A DNA stretch of 64,000 nucleotides from Stieleria sp. JC731 (GTDB taxonomy: Bacteria; Planctomycetota; Planctomycetia; Pirellulales; Pirellulaceae): NCBI RefSeq assembly GCF_020966635.1, contig NZ_JAJKFQ010000011.1:1240001-1304000 (forward strand). The letters are read 5' to 3'. Made by a program: the position numbers and the translations under genes. Positions within the stretch are counted from its first letter, which is position 1. The number at the start of each line of letters is the position of its first letter. Below the pieces are notes generated by a model that worked only from the letters and a program-made list of their open reading frames with translations, was not told the origin of the DNA and did not search any database. Shown piece by piece: positions 8,496 to 17,495 of the stretch.

Positions 8496-9831
8496 GAAGA
8501 AAGTCGCGACCGTAAAAGGAAAGCTGACTGACAAAAATGGCCAGCCAATCGCTGAGGCGACTGTAACGCTCGCCACACCCGAAGCTGACCTTCGCTATGT
8601 TTACCGACTTGGCGCTGAAACGATGCTGAAGCGAACCAAGACCGATTCGTCAGGTGAGTATGAACTTGAGGTCCCTGTGACGGGGCAAACGACATCTGCA
8701 TCGATTGACTTTTCAAAGCCGGGATTTAAGCGTCTCGTCGGGACACCGATGTCCGTTGGTGATCCGAATCGAATAGATCTATCAGTTGGCAAGACAGCTA
8801 TTTTTGACGCCCAGTTATCCCCGGCCTGGTATGTCGCTGGGACGGTGGTAAACACTTCGGGTGATCCAATGCCTGAAACGCTGGTTCATGCCTCTTTGAG
8901 AGGCAAAACATTCAGTGCAGGTGTTGCCTGGGTAGAGACAGATATAGATGGCAAGTTCGAAATCTTTGGATATCAAGACGAGTTGTTCGAGTTATTTTCG
9001 GGAGGTGATAAAGATTCAAAGGATAGTCTGACTGCAGACCTAGGGTTCCACAAACGAGGCTTTATCGACGGACACATGGAAAGCATCCATCTGTTGCCTA
9101 AGAGTGAACGATCAAATCTGAAATTTGTTCTGAAGGAAGGTTTGACCTATGAAGGCCAACTGTTGACACCGGAAGGGGAACCCGCGGCAGGGCGACTGGT
9201 CTCATTCCAAAATGAAGACAGCTATCAGTACAACGGCGTTTATTGCGACGACGACGGCCGATTTCGGATGATCGGTTTGAGTCCTGGGAAGCATTCTGTC
9301 ACGGTGCGCGACGTGCCCCACTCCTCCTCGTTAAAGACCGAGCTGCAAATCGAACGTAGCGAAGATCAAAAAACGTTGAAGCTATCGAAGGTGACCGCGG
9401 CTATCCCTGACGTGATTGAATTTGCCGGGTTGAAAATTGGTAACGTCACACCAGAGATCAAGGAAGCGTATTTCATACCTTCTTCGGTGAATGGCGCCAT
9501 TGTCTTGGATCAAGGCCCCAACTTGGAGTCCTTCAAGATCGGCAAACTTGCACCTGGCAATGTGCTGTATATGGTTGGCAATGAACGTGTGGACGGCGTT
9601 GAGGGTTTCATCCACACACTTCTCGCCGAATCTCTCAAACCCACAGTTCCTCTGGGAAAGCCTGGGAATACCACCGCATTTGCGTTGCCCGAAGGCGGGA
9701 TGGCAGTTCGAGTCGTCTATACGTTTGCCGATGAGAACAGCTCGGGAACCAGTACTCGGTACATAAATTTGACCACGGCTCAGATTGATGAACTGGGAGA
9801 ACTGTCGGCGAAGCTGAAATCGAAACGCTAA
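8458..9831 (+). CDS. Carboxypeptidase-regulatory-like domain protein, likely sensor part of the M56 protein
   Basis: The frame is open from 8380. From ATG 8458 it gives 457 residues; a TTG at 8422 is also possible. Three beta-sandwich repeats of the carboxypeptidase regulatory type are visible: VKGKLTDKNGQPIAEATVTL, AGTVVNTSGDPMPETLVHAS, and YEGQLLTPEGEPAAGRLVSF, each followed by a G-x-F/Y-E or GRF turn. Residues ~350-440 have a PDZ-like flow (LAPGNVLYMVGNERVDGVEG). Such domains are extracytoplasmic, yet this frame has no signal peptide or membrane helix of its own and no convincing ribosome-binding site before ATG 8458. In planctomycetes such modules are commonly fused after the last helix of M56 proteins, so the two frames probably encode one sensor. 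No clear terminator follows. Confidence 0.75.
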   Translation: MAESPQANSEQGEKKVATVKGKLTDKNGQPIAEATVTLATPEADLRYVYRLGAETMLKRTKTDSSGEYELEVPVTGQTTSASIDFSKPGFKRLVGTPMSVGDPNRIDLSVGKTAIFDAQLSPAWYVAGTVVNTSGDPMPETLVHASLRGKTFSAGVAWVETDIDGKFEIFGYQDELFELFSGGDKDSKDSLTADLGFHKRGFIDGHMESIHLLPKSERSNLKFVLKEGLTYEGQLLTPEGEPAAGRLVSFQNEDSYQYNGVYCDDDGRFRMIGLSPGKHSVTVRDVPHSSSLKTELQIERSEDQKTLKLSKVTAAIPDVIEFAGLKIGNVTPEIKEAYFIPSSVNGAIVLDQGPNLESFKIGKLAPGNVLYMVGNERVDGVEGFIHTLLAESLKPTVPLGKPGNTTAFALPEGGMAVRVVYTFADENSSGTSTRYINLTTAQIDELGELSAKLKSKR

Positions 9832-10125
9832 GACTGAAGCCCCAATGGCAGACACCGACAACAATTTCCGCGTGTTTCCTCGGAGACTTTATTCGTCGGA
9901 ATGTTGATCGGTGGGGGCACCGCAACTGGAAAATGGCAAGTTCGTTTACACGATTGGGTTTGGCCTTGGACTATTCGGCTTTCAGATCGCGATGTCCTTT
10001 GTGCCCACTTCGGTGTGACGGCAAAGAGAATCTCGAAAGATGCCAGTTCAATGCCAAGATTGCCAATCGGTTAGCGAATGGACCAGATCATCGGTGAACT
10101 AAAATTCAAAACGATAATCTGCAAA
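9832..10125. other. Intergenic region with a possible gene remnant
   Basis: A 35-residue frame near 9912-10019 (GTG start) contains a hydrophobic run FVYTIGFGLGLFGFQIAMSF before a TGA. It has no ribosome-binding site and no partner and may be the 3' end of a lost membrane-protein gene. Nothing else is supported. Confidence 0.2.
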
Positions 10126-11190
10126 ATGCCAAAAGTGAATCTGATTGGGCTACTTCTATCTCAACTTTGCTTCCTAGTCGGATGTGGTGAGGAGGCGTCG
10201 CCGATCGGTGAACCTGTCGGGCGAATGACGGATCGGAAACTGGGATTTGGAATCACCGAAGGAAACATTGGCTACGAACTTGCATTTGCATCGGCGAAGA
10301 ACGCCGGCATCCAGTTCATCGAATTGCCGCAGCAGTGGGATGAAGTTGAACTGGCTGACGGGGACTACCAAAGCCAATTTGTTGCCATGGCAAATGAAGT
10401 TTACCCGCAGCTGGAAACCTCGCTCGTCCTGTCGATGAATCCGATCGACACGGCGGCGAACCGAGTTCCGAAACACTTGCTGGATGCTGACTGGGATTCT
10501 CACGAACGAATCGATGCGTTCAATCGATGGTTTGATTGGACCATCGCTCAGCTATCAGACGCTCAGATTGTCGCTGTCAGTGTCGGAAACGAAGTTGATG
10601 CCTATTTCACATCACATCCCGATGAGATCGAAGCGTACGCCCGATTCTACGAACAGGTCGCCGGCCACATTCGCGAACAGATTCCCAATGCAGTCGTCGG
10701 ATGCAAGATGACATTCCCAGGGCGGACGGGAAGTATCGAGAGTGCACTCGCGTCGATCGATTCGCACTCAGACGCAATCATGTTGACGTACTATCCGTTG
10801 AACGACCAGTTTCAGGTGCGTGATCCCAGCGAAGTGTCCCGCGACTTTGAGAAAATGGTCAGCCTGACTGATCAGCCGGTCTACCTGCTGGAAACAGGCT
10901 ATCCCAGCGGTGCGAAGTGTCAGAGTTCCCAAGCGAGGCAAGCCGAGTTCGTTGATGCACTTTTCGAAGCCTGGGATAAGCAAGTCAATGAAGTTCCCGT
11001 CGTGAATCTAGTTTGGACCTGCGACCTGCCGAAGTCGCAAGTCGATTCGATGGTTCAGTACTATGCTGTCCAGCAACTGGCCTATCGCGAGTATCTCCAA
11101 ACGCTGGGTTTACGTACCGCGGACGGCACCAATAAAGCCGCATTCGAAAGGGTCCGCGAAAACGTTCGGGAACGAGTGCAGTCGAGATGA
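10126..11190 (+). CDS. Lipoprotein with glycoside-hydrolase-like TIM barrel
   Basis: The best start is ATG 10126 (an upstream in-frame ATG at 10078 would add 16 residues), because it gives a lipoprotein signal MPKVNLIGLLLSQLCFLVGC with a lipobox Cys at residue 20. The 354-residue product then follows a clan-A-like (beta/alpha)8 plan: an opening LGFGITEGNIGYELAFASAK, a strand-4 acid/base motif AVSVGNEVD with Glu156, and a strand-7 nucleophile-like motif YLLETGYPS with Glu256, then VVNLVWTCDLP. This resembles beta-1,4-galactanase/GH53- or GH17-type enzymes, but no specific family can be assigned. It precedes the DUF3472 and GH127 genes, in line with a polysaccharide-processing neighbourhood. 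The substrate is unknown. Confidence 0.75.
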   Translation: MPKVNLIGLLLSQLCFLVGCGEEASPIGEPVGRMTDRKLGFGITEGNIGYELAFASAKNAGIQFIELPQQWDEVELADGDYQSQFVAMANEVYPQLETSLVLSMNPIDTAANRVPKHLLDADWDSHERIDAFNRWFDWTIAQLSDAQIVAVSVGNEVDAYFTSHPDEIEAYARFYEQVAGHIREQIPNAVVGCKMTFPGRTGSIESALASIDSHSDAIMLTYYPLNDQFQVRDPSEVSRDFEKMVSLTDQPVYLLETGYPSGAKCQSSQARQAEFVDALFEAWDKQVNEVPVVNLVWTCDLPKSQVDSMVQYYAVQQLAYREYLQTLGLRTADGTNKAAFERVRENVRERVQSR

Positions 11191-11410
11191 AGCCGATTCA
11201 ACGTAGTCCATTTCTTACCGTCCTGATTGGGCTACTGAATAGTTGAACGACCTATAGGCGTGTCGAGTGGTTGGAGTTCAGGGGGGGGATTGGATAGCTG
11301 CGTGGTGCGCGGGCAAAATTGGTTCTTTGATTCGGCGGTGTCTATCTCGCTGCTATGATGCCAAGACGAAACACCTCGCCAGCTTTCTTTCCGAATCCAA
11401 ACTGAACACC

Positions 11411-12700
11411 ATGATTCGCTACTGCCTTGCCCCACTCTGGTTGGCTCTACTGCTTAACTTGTCACATGCTGATGAGTGGACCGTTCCGCTTGCGGGCAAT
11501 GCGTTTCAGACGGCGACTGATTTCAACGATCGTGGGATTCGTCGAGACGGTTCGCTCAACTTGAAAGATCCGAAGGTGGTCTATTCGGCATTCTTTCACG
11601 TCGATCGACCTGCCAGTTTGGATTTGAAAATCACCGCAAGCAGCAAAGCTGCGGGCGTGAAAATGATCACATCAGTTGGTGGAAAGCGGTTCGAAACCGA
11701 AGTTGGGCCAACACAGGAAATCTATCCAATCGGCAACGTCGATGTGGATCATGCTGGATATGTGCGAGTTGATTTCCAGCTCGCTGATGTGGCCGGACCA
11801 TCGGCGCTGGAACTCGGCGATCTGATGGTTGCGTCGGACACGACAGGATTGGAAGTTGACTTTGTCAAGAACAACGACGGCAACATGTTTTACTGGGGAC
11901 GTCGTGGGCCTTCGGTGCACCTGCGCTACGTGGTGCCGAAAGATCGCAACCTGCAGTACGCCTATTCAGAAGTCACCGTTCCAGTGGGGCAGGATACGTT
12001 GGGATCGTATTTCATGGCGAACGGTTTTGGTGAAGGCTATTTTGGATTCCAAGTAAATGGTTCGAATGAACGTCGCGTCTTATTTTCGGTTTGGAGCCCT
12101 TTCAAAACGGATCGTCCGAGCGACATCCCGGAAGACCAGCGAGTGAAGCTGCTCGCTCGTGGCGATGGCGTTCGAGTTGGCGAGTTTGGCAACGAGGGAT
12201 CAGGTGGGCAGAGCTATCTGATTGAGCCATGGAAGTCGGGCGTCACCTATTGCTTTTTGACCGAGGTGAAACCCGATGGAAATGGCAGTACCGTCTACAC
12301 GTCTTGGTTTTGTGAGAAGGAAAAGCCATGGCGTTTGATCGCGAGTTTTAGCCGTCCAAAGACGGACACGACACTACGAGGCTTTCACTCGTTCTTGGAA
12401 AATTTTATGCCGGCGACCGGGTTCATCGAACGCCGCGGGTTGTATGGCAACACCTGGGTATGCGACGAAAGCGGACAGTGGCACGAATGCACCAGCGCGA
12501 TATTTAGTGTCGATGCCACCGGCGCCGGGAAGCACCGCCTTGATTTCGATGGCGGCGCCGAAGGCAGTCACTTTTTTATGCGGAACTGTGGATTCTTTGA
12601 CCGAACAGGTCGGCCAGGGAAAACGTTCAAGCGAGAATCCACCAGCGATCAGAAACCGAATATCGAATTTGCAGAGCTGCCCCTGAATTCGTCCGAGTAA
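11411..12700 (+). CDS. Secreted DUF3472 protein
   Basis: From ATG 11411 the product has 429 residues and a signal peptide MIRYCLAPLWLALLLNLSHA. Residues ~20-150 are a beta-rich domain of the DUF5077 type (DEWTVPLAGNAFQTATDFND, then SLDLKITASSKAAGVK). Residues ~160-400 correspond to DUF3472 (AYSEVTVPVGQDTLGSYFMA, GYFGFQVNGSNERRVLFSVW, and the end LYGNTWVCDESGQWHECT). The family is secreted in planctomycetes and Bacteroidetes and is presumed to bind or process glycans; no activity is established that I know of. The frame extends upstream to 11267 but that part has no signal-like start. It converges on the GH127 gene, whose stop is 55 bp away. Confidence 0.88.
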   Translation: MIRYCLAPLWLALLLNLSHADEWTVPLAGNAFQTATDFNDRGIRRDGSLNLKDPKVVYSAFFHVDRPASLDLKITASSKAAGVKMITSVGGKRFETEVGPTQEIYPIGNVDVDHAGYVRVDFQLADVAGPSALELGDLMVASDTTGLEVDFVKNNDGNMFYWGRRGPSVHLRYVVPKDRNLQYAYSEVTVPVGQDTLGSYFMANGFGEGYFGFQVNGSNERRVLFSVWSPFKTDRPSDIPEDQRVKLLARGDGVRVGEFGNEGSGGQSYLIEPWKSGVTYCFLTEVKPDGNGSTVYTSWFCEKEKPWRLIASFSRPKTDTTLRGFHSFLENFMPATGFIERRGLYGNTWVCDESGQWHECTSAIFSVDATGAGKHRLDFDGGAEGSHFFMRNCGFFDRTGRPGKTFKRESTSDQKPNIEFAELPLNSSE

Positions 12701-12711
12701 GGCGCAATTGA

Positions 12712-12755
12712 CCGAGTAATACTCGGAACCTTCCAAGCAATAACGCGATCGCGTT
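12712..12755. terminator. Palindromes between convergent DUF3472 and GH127 genes
   Basis: Two short palindromes fill the 55-bp gap: CCGAGTAATACTCGG (12712-12726) and AACGCGATCGCGTT (12742-12755), which abuts the GH127 stop. They could act as a bidirectional terminator, but no clear T tract follows on the plus strand apart from TTT. Confidence 0.4.
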
Positions 12756-15221
12756 TTACTTGGGACTGGCAATATCGATGTCCAGCGACAGAATCCCGAC
12801 GGTGGTTTGATCGTGCTGCGGCACAAGTTGTAGCCTCAGTCGATCTGTGACGGTGGTTGTTGCCGGATGAATTGTGTTGTAGTTATCCGGCAACACGCTG
12901 TACTGGTCGGTGTTGTAGATCGGCATCGTATTCCAGTTCTCTCCGTCGGGAAGTTGAACGACCCAAGATTTGGGAACTTGGACACCGCCTTGGTCATCAT
13001 AAAAATAGACGCCGACACTGCGGATCTGCATCGGCCTTTCCAGTTGAACTTCCACCCATTGCTCCTTGCCCTTTTCTGGCCAACTGGTCCAGCGTGGGAT
13101 CGAAGTGTCAGCTGATGACTTTGGTGTATGTTTCATTCTCACTGCGTCGACGTTGTCTTGGGCAAACGTGTGAGAGGCTTTGACGGCAGCAAACCGTAGG
13201 TTGTCTGGAGAAGTCAGGTCGGGGGTCGCCAACGCCTCGGATTCTGGAAACCAAACTTGCATTGAACTGCGATCACGATTGCTCCAAGCGAAGTAGGGCA
13301 ACAACCGCAGTTCTCGATCAGTCGCAGCAGCTTCCAGCTTTCGCTCTTTCGCTGGCACAACCAACTCAGGCCATCCTTTATCGGTAGCCACTTCTTTTAC
13401 GTGTTCGGATCGAAAATCGGGAACGAAAAAACGCTGCACGGCGCCTTCGTTATCAATTCCTTCTGCACAGTAGACGATCGGTCCGCGTGAAAAACAAAAC
13501 CTTCCACGGTTCGCTTCGACTTCATCAATGCATCGATTTTTGCGCACTGGCATCGGAAGGATCAGCTGCACTTGGTCGCCAGCATTCCATTGTCGTTCCA
13601 GGGTGACGAATCCCTCGACTGCCTCAGTCTGAATCGCTTGACCGTTGACTTTGACTTCCCACTTTGGTGCCGCATTCGCAAACGAATACAGCTCGCCGGG
13701 AACCAGTTGGCTTCCGGCCCAGGTCGGGATCCGCAGTCGCAGTGGAAACGCAATCGTTGACTTCGGATTGACATCGATTTTGATGCTTCCTGACCAAGGG
13801 TAGTCAGTTGTTTGCCGCAATTGCACGTGCGTGTTATCAATCGAGATTGTCGTTGAATTGCTGCCGTACAGCACGCAGTCGACGCTTTGATTGTCACTAG
13901 CGTACATGTAGCCGGATACCTGCGGGATCAGTCGAGCGATGTTTGACGGGCAGCAGGCCGTGCCGAACCAACCGCTACGTGGTTGATGCCTTTGATCGGC
14001 TTCCAGCGGATTGGGGTAAAAGAACGTGGTGCCGTCTTCGCCCATTCCGGCAAGGCAATTGTTTAGCAGTGCGATCTCCGCGACGTCGACATATTTAGCG
14101 TCCCGGTATTTAAGAAACATCCGCATGTTGAAAAACACATTGCCGACGGCCGCACAGGTTTCCAGGTAGGTGTCTTTGTTTGGCAGAACGTAGTCGGGAC
14201 CGAAGCCTTCGATGCCATGGACAGCACCCAAACCGCCGGTGATGTGCATCTTTCGGTCGACAATGTCATGCCAGATATGATCCAAGGCTTCTGAATAGTC
14301 ATCCGAATTTCGAAGGCTGTCGACTTCAGCCATCGCGGCGTACTGATAGGTCGCTCGGACCGCGTGTCCGGTGGCTGACTTTTGCTTTGCAACCGGAAGA
14401 TGTTGTTGAGCGTAGGTTGCCGAGTTGACTCCATCTCCATCGGGAACGAATGTCACGCCGCGGATGTCCAGAAATCGCTTTGCCATTTGCAAGTAAAGTT
14501 CCTTGCCAGTGTAGGCGTACAACTTCAGCAAGCCGATTTCGATTTCCTGGTGACCTGGCGCCTGCATGATCGGCTTGCCATCGTTGTAGTTTGGGTCGCC
14601 ATCAAAAATCGCTCGCTGCACATGAGCGGCGTTCTTTTCAGCGACTTCCAGTAGCTTGGTCTTACCGGTGGCCTGAGCGTAGGCAACAGCGGCTTCGTAG
14701 AGATGGCCAACGTTGTACAGTTCGTGACTGTGAATCAAGAAGCTGTAGGGGCGATCGCCCATTTCATTCTTGTAGATTGAACCTGTGATATGTGGAACAT
14801 ACAGGTAGCCATCAGAAGCTTGGGCTCGAGCGATGATGTGAATGATGTGGTCCATCATCGCTTCGATATCATCGTTGGGTTCTGACTGAATCATCAGAGC
14901 CGCACCTTCCATCACCTTATAAAGATCCGAGGTGTTGAAGCGATGCGGTTCGGGCTTTTCAGATTGACCTCCACTTTCCAACCATTCTGCACAAAGCCGA
15001 AGTCGACGCTGAGCGACTTCGGTGTTCTTGAAGGCGTGCGGTAACGTGTTGTTGACCAGCAGGCGAATCCGTGGCTGCCATATTTGATCGTCCATCTGGA
15101 CCTGATCAAACGACACGAAACGCATCGGAGCTGTCGTTGGTTCATCCTGTGCATCGCTAATCGCACAGGTGCTGACTGCCAGCAGGCAAGCCGCTACAAA
15201 AGCCTTCAATCGAACAGGCAT
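12756..15221 (-). CDS. Secreted GH127-type (DUF1680) glycoside hydrolase
   Basis: The start chosen is ATG 15221, which begins a signal peptide (MPVRLKAFVAACLLAVSTCA); the open frame extends 19 codons upstream. The 821-residue product has the (alpha/alpha)6-barrel flow of beta-L-arabinofuranosidases of GH127: RRLRLCAEWLESGG, ASDGYLYVP, and QEIEIGLLKLYAYTG. It keeps the zinc-cysteine site: YLETCAAVGN (Glu and Cys) and TACCPSNIAR (two Cys), where one Cys is the nucleophile in characterised members. After the barrel there are beta-domains (LRIPTWAG) and a C-terminal discoidin-like module (EQWVEVQLERPMQIRSVGVY). Known activity in the family is release of beta-L-arabinofuranose; planctomycete members may act on other plant or algal glycans. 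Confidence 0.92.
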   Translation of the reverse strand: MPVRLKAFVAACLLAVSTCAISDAQDEPTTAPMRFVSFDQVQMDDQIWQPRIRLLVNNTLPHAFKNTEVAQRRLRLCAEWLESGGQSEKPEPHRFNTSDLYKVMEGAALMIQSEPNDDIEAMMDHIIHIIARAQASDGYLYVPHITGSIYKNEMGDRPYSFLIHSHELYNVGHLYEAAVAYAQATGKTKLLEVAEKNAAHVQRAIFDGDPNYNDGKPIMQAPGHQEIEIGLLKLYAYTGKELYLQMAKRFLDIRGVTFVPDGDGVNSATYAQQHLPVAKQKSATGHAVRATYQYAAMAEVDSLRNSDDYSEALDHIWHDIVDRKMHITGGLGAVHGIEGFGPDYVLPNKDTYLETCAAVGNVFFNMRMFLKYRDAKYVDVAEIALLNNCLAGMGEDGTTFFYPNPLEADQRHQPRSGWFGTACCPSNIARLIPQVSGYMYASDNQSVDCVLYGSNSTTISIDNTHVQLRQTTDYPWSGSIKIDVNPKSTIAFPLRLRIPTWAGSQLVPGELYSFANAAPKWEVKVNGQAIQTEAVEGFVTLERQWNAGDQVQLILPMPVRKNRCIDEVEANRGRFCFSRGPIVYCAEGIDNEGAVQRFFVPDFRSEHVKEVATDKGWPELVVPAKERKLEAAATDRELRLLPYFAWSNRDRSSMQVWFPESEALATPDLTSPDNLRFAAVKASHTFAQDNVDAVRMKHTPKSSADTSIPRWTSWPEKGKEQWVEVQLERPMQIRSVGVYFYDDQGGVQVPKSWVVQLPDGENWNTMPIYNTDQYSVLPDNYNTIHPATTTVTDRLRLQLVPQHDQTTVGILSLDIDIASPK

Positions 15222-15438
15222 TGAGATTCTTTCTGGGAGAGCAGATATAGATTTCGGTTTCGGTGCTGTCGCACGCACAGGCTATATAAAGAGGCCTGGA
15301 AGTTCGATTGGATTCTCTGCGAAGGCAGGCGATGTTGCAAGAAGCAACGGCACAACCTGCTAGGAAAGGGGGAAGCGGTTTTACGCTGAATGCGTTTGTA
15401 ACCTCGTTCCCCTGTCTTGGACTTTCCCCTTTGGTTGA

Positions 15439-16197
15439 CTAGGCGTCGATGGTGGCAGTTTCGTCGATGTCGGGTTGGATAACGTTTTCCGCGAAAGAGG
15501 CATAAGCCTCGCCAATATCTTTTGCCATCGAATCAGGGAAGGCGTGGAACTGGCCACTTTGCAGAGCTTCGACGATCGCATCGGCAACCAGGCTGGGCGG
15601 CTCGGCGATTTCTTCGAGCCCAGCGGCTGATGCCATGTCTGTCGCGATCGGTCCCGGATGAACGCTGACCACGGCGATCCCCTGCGGATCCAGTTGAGCT
15701 TTCAGTCCTTGGGTGATCGAATAGGACGCCGCTTTGGATGCCGAATAGGTCGCGAAGTCGGCGAAGTTCTTTAGTGATGCGACCGAGTTGAGTTGCACCA
15801 AGGCACCACCGCCGTTGGATTTCAAAACCGGTGCGAATGCTTGTGCGACGCGGATCAATCCATAGACATTGATGTCCATCTCGAACTGCAGTGCGTCGAT
15901 CGCTCCAGGATCCATTGCCGGAGCGTTCTTTAAGACCCCTGCGTTGTTGATCACCAACGTGACGTCGCTGGCTTTTTTAGCTGCCGCAACGATCGTTTCT
16001 GGACGCGACAGGTCGGTCTCGATCGCAACGACTTTATCGCCGTAGGTTTTGATCAAAGGTTCCACCGACTTGATGTCTCGCACGGCGGCGTAAACCTTTG
16101 CAGCACCACGTTCAAGTAAGCCTTCAAGGATTGCTTTGCCAATGCCACGATTTGCACCGGTGACCAGTGCAACGGAACCTTCCACTTGAAAAGACAT
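15439..16197 (-). CDS. Short-chain dehydrogenase/reductase (SDR)
   Basis: The chosen start is ATG 16197, which has GGAG nine bases upstream and begins directly at the Rossmann fold; the open frame reaches 43 codons further. The 252-residue protein is a classical SDR: cofactor motif TGANRGIG at residues 13-20, VINNAGV near 80, and the catalytic Tyr and Lys in YSASK, preceded by LNSVAS with the catalytic Ser. An Arg in the first loop ([13 protein letters not shown]) suggests NADP(H) preference, though this is weak. The substrate cannot be read. It is a single gene between the GH127 gene and a divergent YihY gene. Frames further upstream are shadows. Confidence 0.93.
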   Translation of the reverse strand: MSFQVEGSVALVTGANRGIGKAILEGLLERGAAKVYAAVRDIKSVEPLIKTYGDKVVAIETDLSRPETIVAAAKKASDVTLVINNAGVLKNAPAMDPGAIDALQFEMDINVYGLIRVAQAFAPVLKSNGGGALVQLNSVASLKNFADFATYSASKAASYSITQGLKAQLDPQGIAVVSVHPGPIATDMASAAGLEEIAEPPSLVADAIVEALQSGQFHAFPDSMAKDIGEAYASFAENVIQPDIDETATIDA

Positions 16198-16417
16198 TTT
16201 GATTCTCCAGTCTGAATTGATCGGTAGACGATCGAGAAGTTGCTTGACGCTGTATTGATTACTCGGCCCTGAGCATACCCTTTCAGCGCGGACCCTTTCA
16301 GCCGATGAGATTTTTTCCTGACGCATCGATATGCCAAATAAAACTCACCCCTTCTTTTTAACTGGAACGGAAGTTGCTCGGGTCATTGAGCAACAAATCG
16401 ATTTGTGACCCAAGTTT

Positions 16418-17362
16418 GTGAGCGAGGCAATGGAGTTTTTGAAGCGAGTTTTCGGACAGTTTTCGAGCGACAACTGTTCAACATTGGCGGCGGCATTGGC
16501 CTATTACACGGCGTTTGCGTTGCCACCGCTATTGTTCCTGCTGCTCACCGTACTGACATTTGGCATGTCGACGGTGTACGAATCCGAGCAGGCGCAGCAG
16601 AAGGCTCAGCAGACGATCGAAAATCAAGCAGCCGCGATGATTGGCAATCAACAGATCAGTGATGAAATTTCCAGTATTCTGCAATCGAACCGAGATAGCG
16701 GCGGAAAGTGGTGGAAAACGATCATCAGCTTTGTTGGTATTTTGATCGGTGCTACCGGGGTCGTCGCTGCTCTACAGGCTGCCCTGAATCAGGTTTGGGA
16801 GGTGAAGCCGGATCCTGAAAAGTCGGGCGCGATGGACTTCGTTTGGAAACGGGTGTTCTCCTTGGGGATGATTCTTGGGCTCGCGTTTTTGCTGCTCGTG
16901 TCGCTTGTTGTTTCGACAGTGCTAACCGGAATAGGCGACCAGGTCGGGTCGTTGATCGGAATGGGCGGCTTCGCTGCTGAGGTCATCAACTTCACTGTGC
17001 AAGCGATTGTGGTCATGGTGGTTTTCGCAGCCATTTTCAAATTCATGCCCGACGCAGAAGTCGAATGGCGTGACGTCGCAGTCGGTGCGGCCATCACGAC
17101 GGTGCTGTTCTTGGTTGGCCGATACTTGTTGCAGGTGTATTTTCAGTTTTCGGAGCCCGGTGCGCAGCTCGGTTCCGCAGCGGCCTCGCTCGCGGTCCTA
17201 TTGGTTTGGATCTATTACACCGGAATGATCGTCTTACTTGGGGCTGAAGCGACTCAGGTTTACGCCAGCATGTATGGCGAAGGCATTCGTCCCGAGCCAA
17301 ATGCGGTCCGTGTGAAAGAGTCCTATCAACGGCCTGATGCAAGAAAGGCGACACATGCGTAG
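16418..17362 (+). CDS. YihY/virulence factor BrkB family membrane protein
   Basis: A 314-residue inner-membrane protein (GTG 16418; ATG 16430 is an alternative) with the YihY/BrkB hallmarks: the N-terminal amphipathic segment with DNCSTLAAALAYYTAFALPP, a long soluble loop, then GVVAALQAALNQVWEVKP, and four further helices (residues ~138-170, 185-215, 220-245, 255-285) including SLAVLLVWIYYTGMIVLLGAEATQ at the end. The family was once called ribonuclease BN, a misassignment; the real function is uncertain, with a proposed role as a transporter. The C-terminal ~30 residues are polar and cytoplasmic. A good intrinsic terminator follows at 17400-17440, so the gene is probably monocistronic. Confidence 0.9.
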   Translation: MSEAMEFLKRVFGQFSSDNCSTLAAALAYYTAFALPPLLFLLLTVLTFGMSTVYESEQAQQKAQQTIENQAAAMIGNQQISDEISSILQSNRDSGGKWWKTIISFVGILIGATGVVAALQAALNQVWEVKPDPEKSGAMDFVWKRVFSLGMILGLAFLLLVSLVVSTVLTGIGDQVGSLIGMGGFAAEVINFTVQAIVVMVVFAAIFKFMPDAEVEWRDVAVGAAITTVLFLVGRYLLQVYFQFSEPGAQLGSAAASLAVLLVWIYYTGMIVLLGAEATQVYASMYGEGIRPEPNAVRVKESYQRPDARKATHA

Positions 17363-17399
17363 CGCCTGATAGGCCTCCATTTTCAATCTTTTGAATCTC

Positions 17400-17440
17400 G
17401 ATGCCTGGCCGCTCATTTGGGTGGTCAGGCATCTTTCTTT
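17400..17440 (+). terminator. Rho-independent terminator after the YihY gene
   Basis: Stem GATGCCTGGCC (17400-17410) pairs with GGTCAGGCATC (17423-17433) over 11 bp with one G-T pair, followed by TTTCTTT. It lies 38 bp after the YihY stop and 55 bp before the next start, cleanly separating the units. Confidence 0.85.
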
Positions 17441-17495
17441 GGGCAGTGCAGTATTAATTGCCTTAACAGAGCGTTAGGATCTTGGTTCTTTCACC

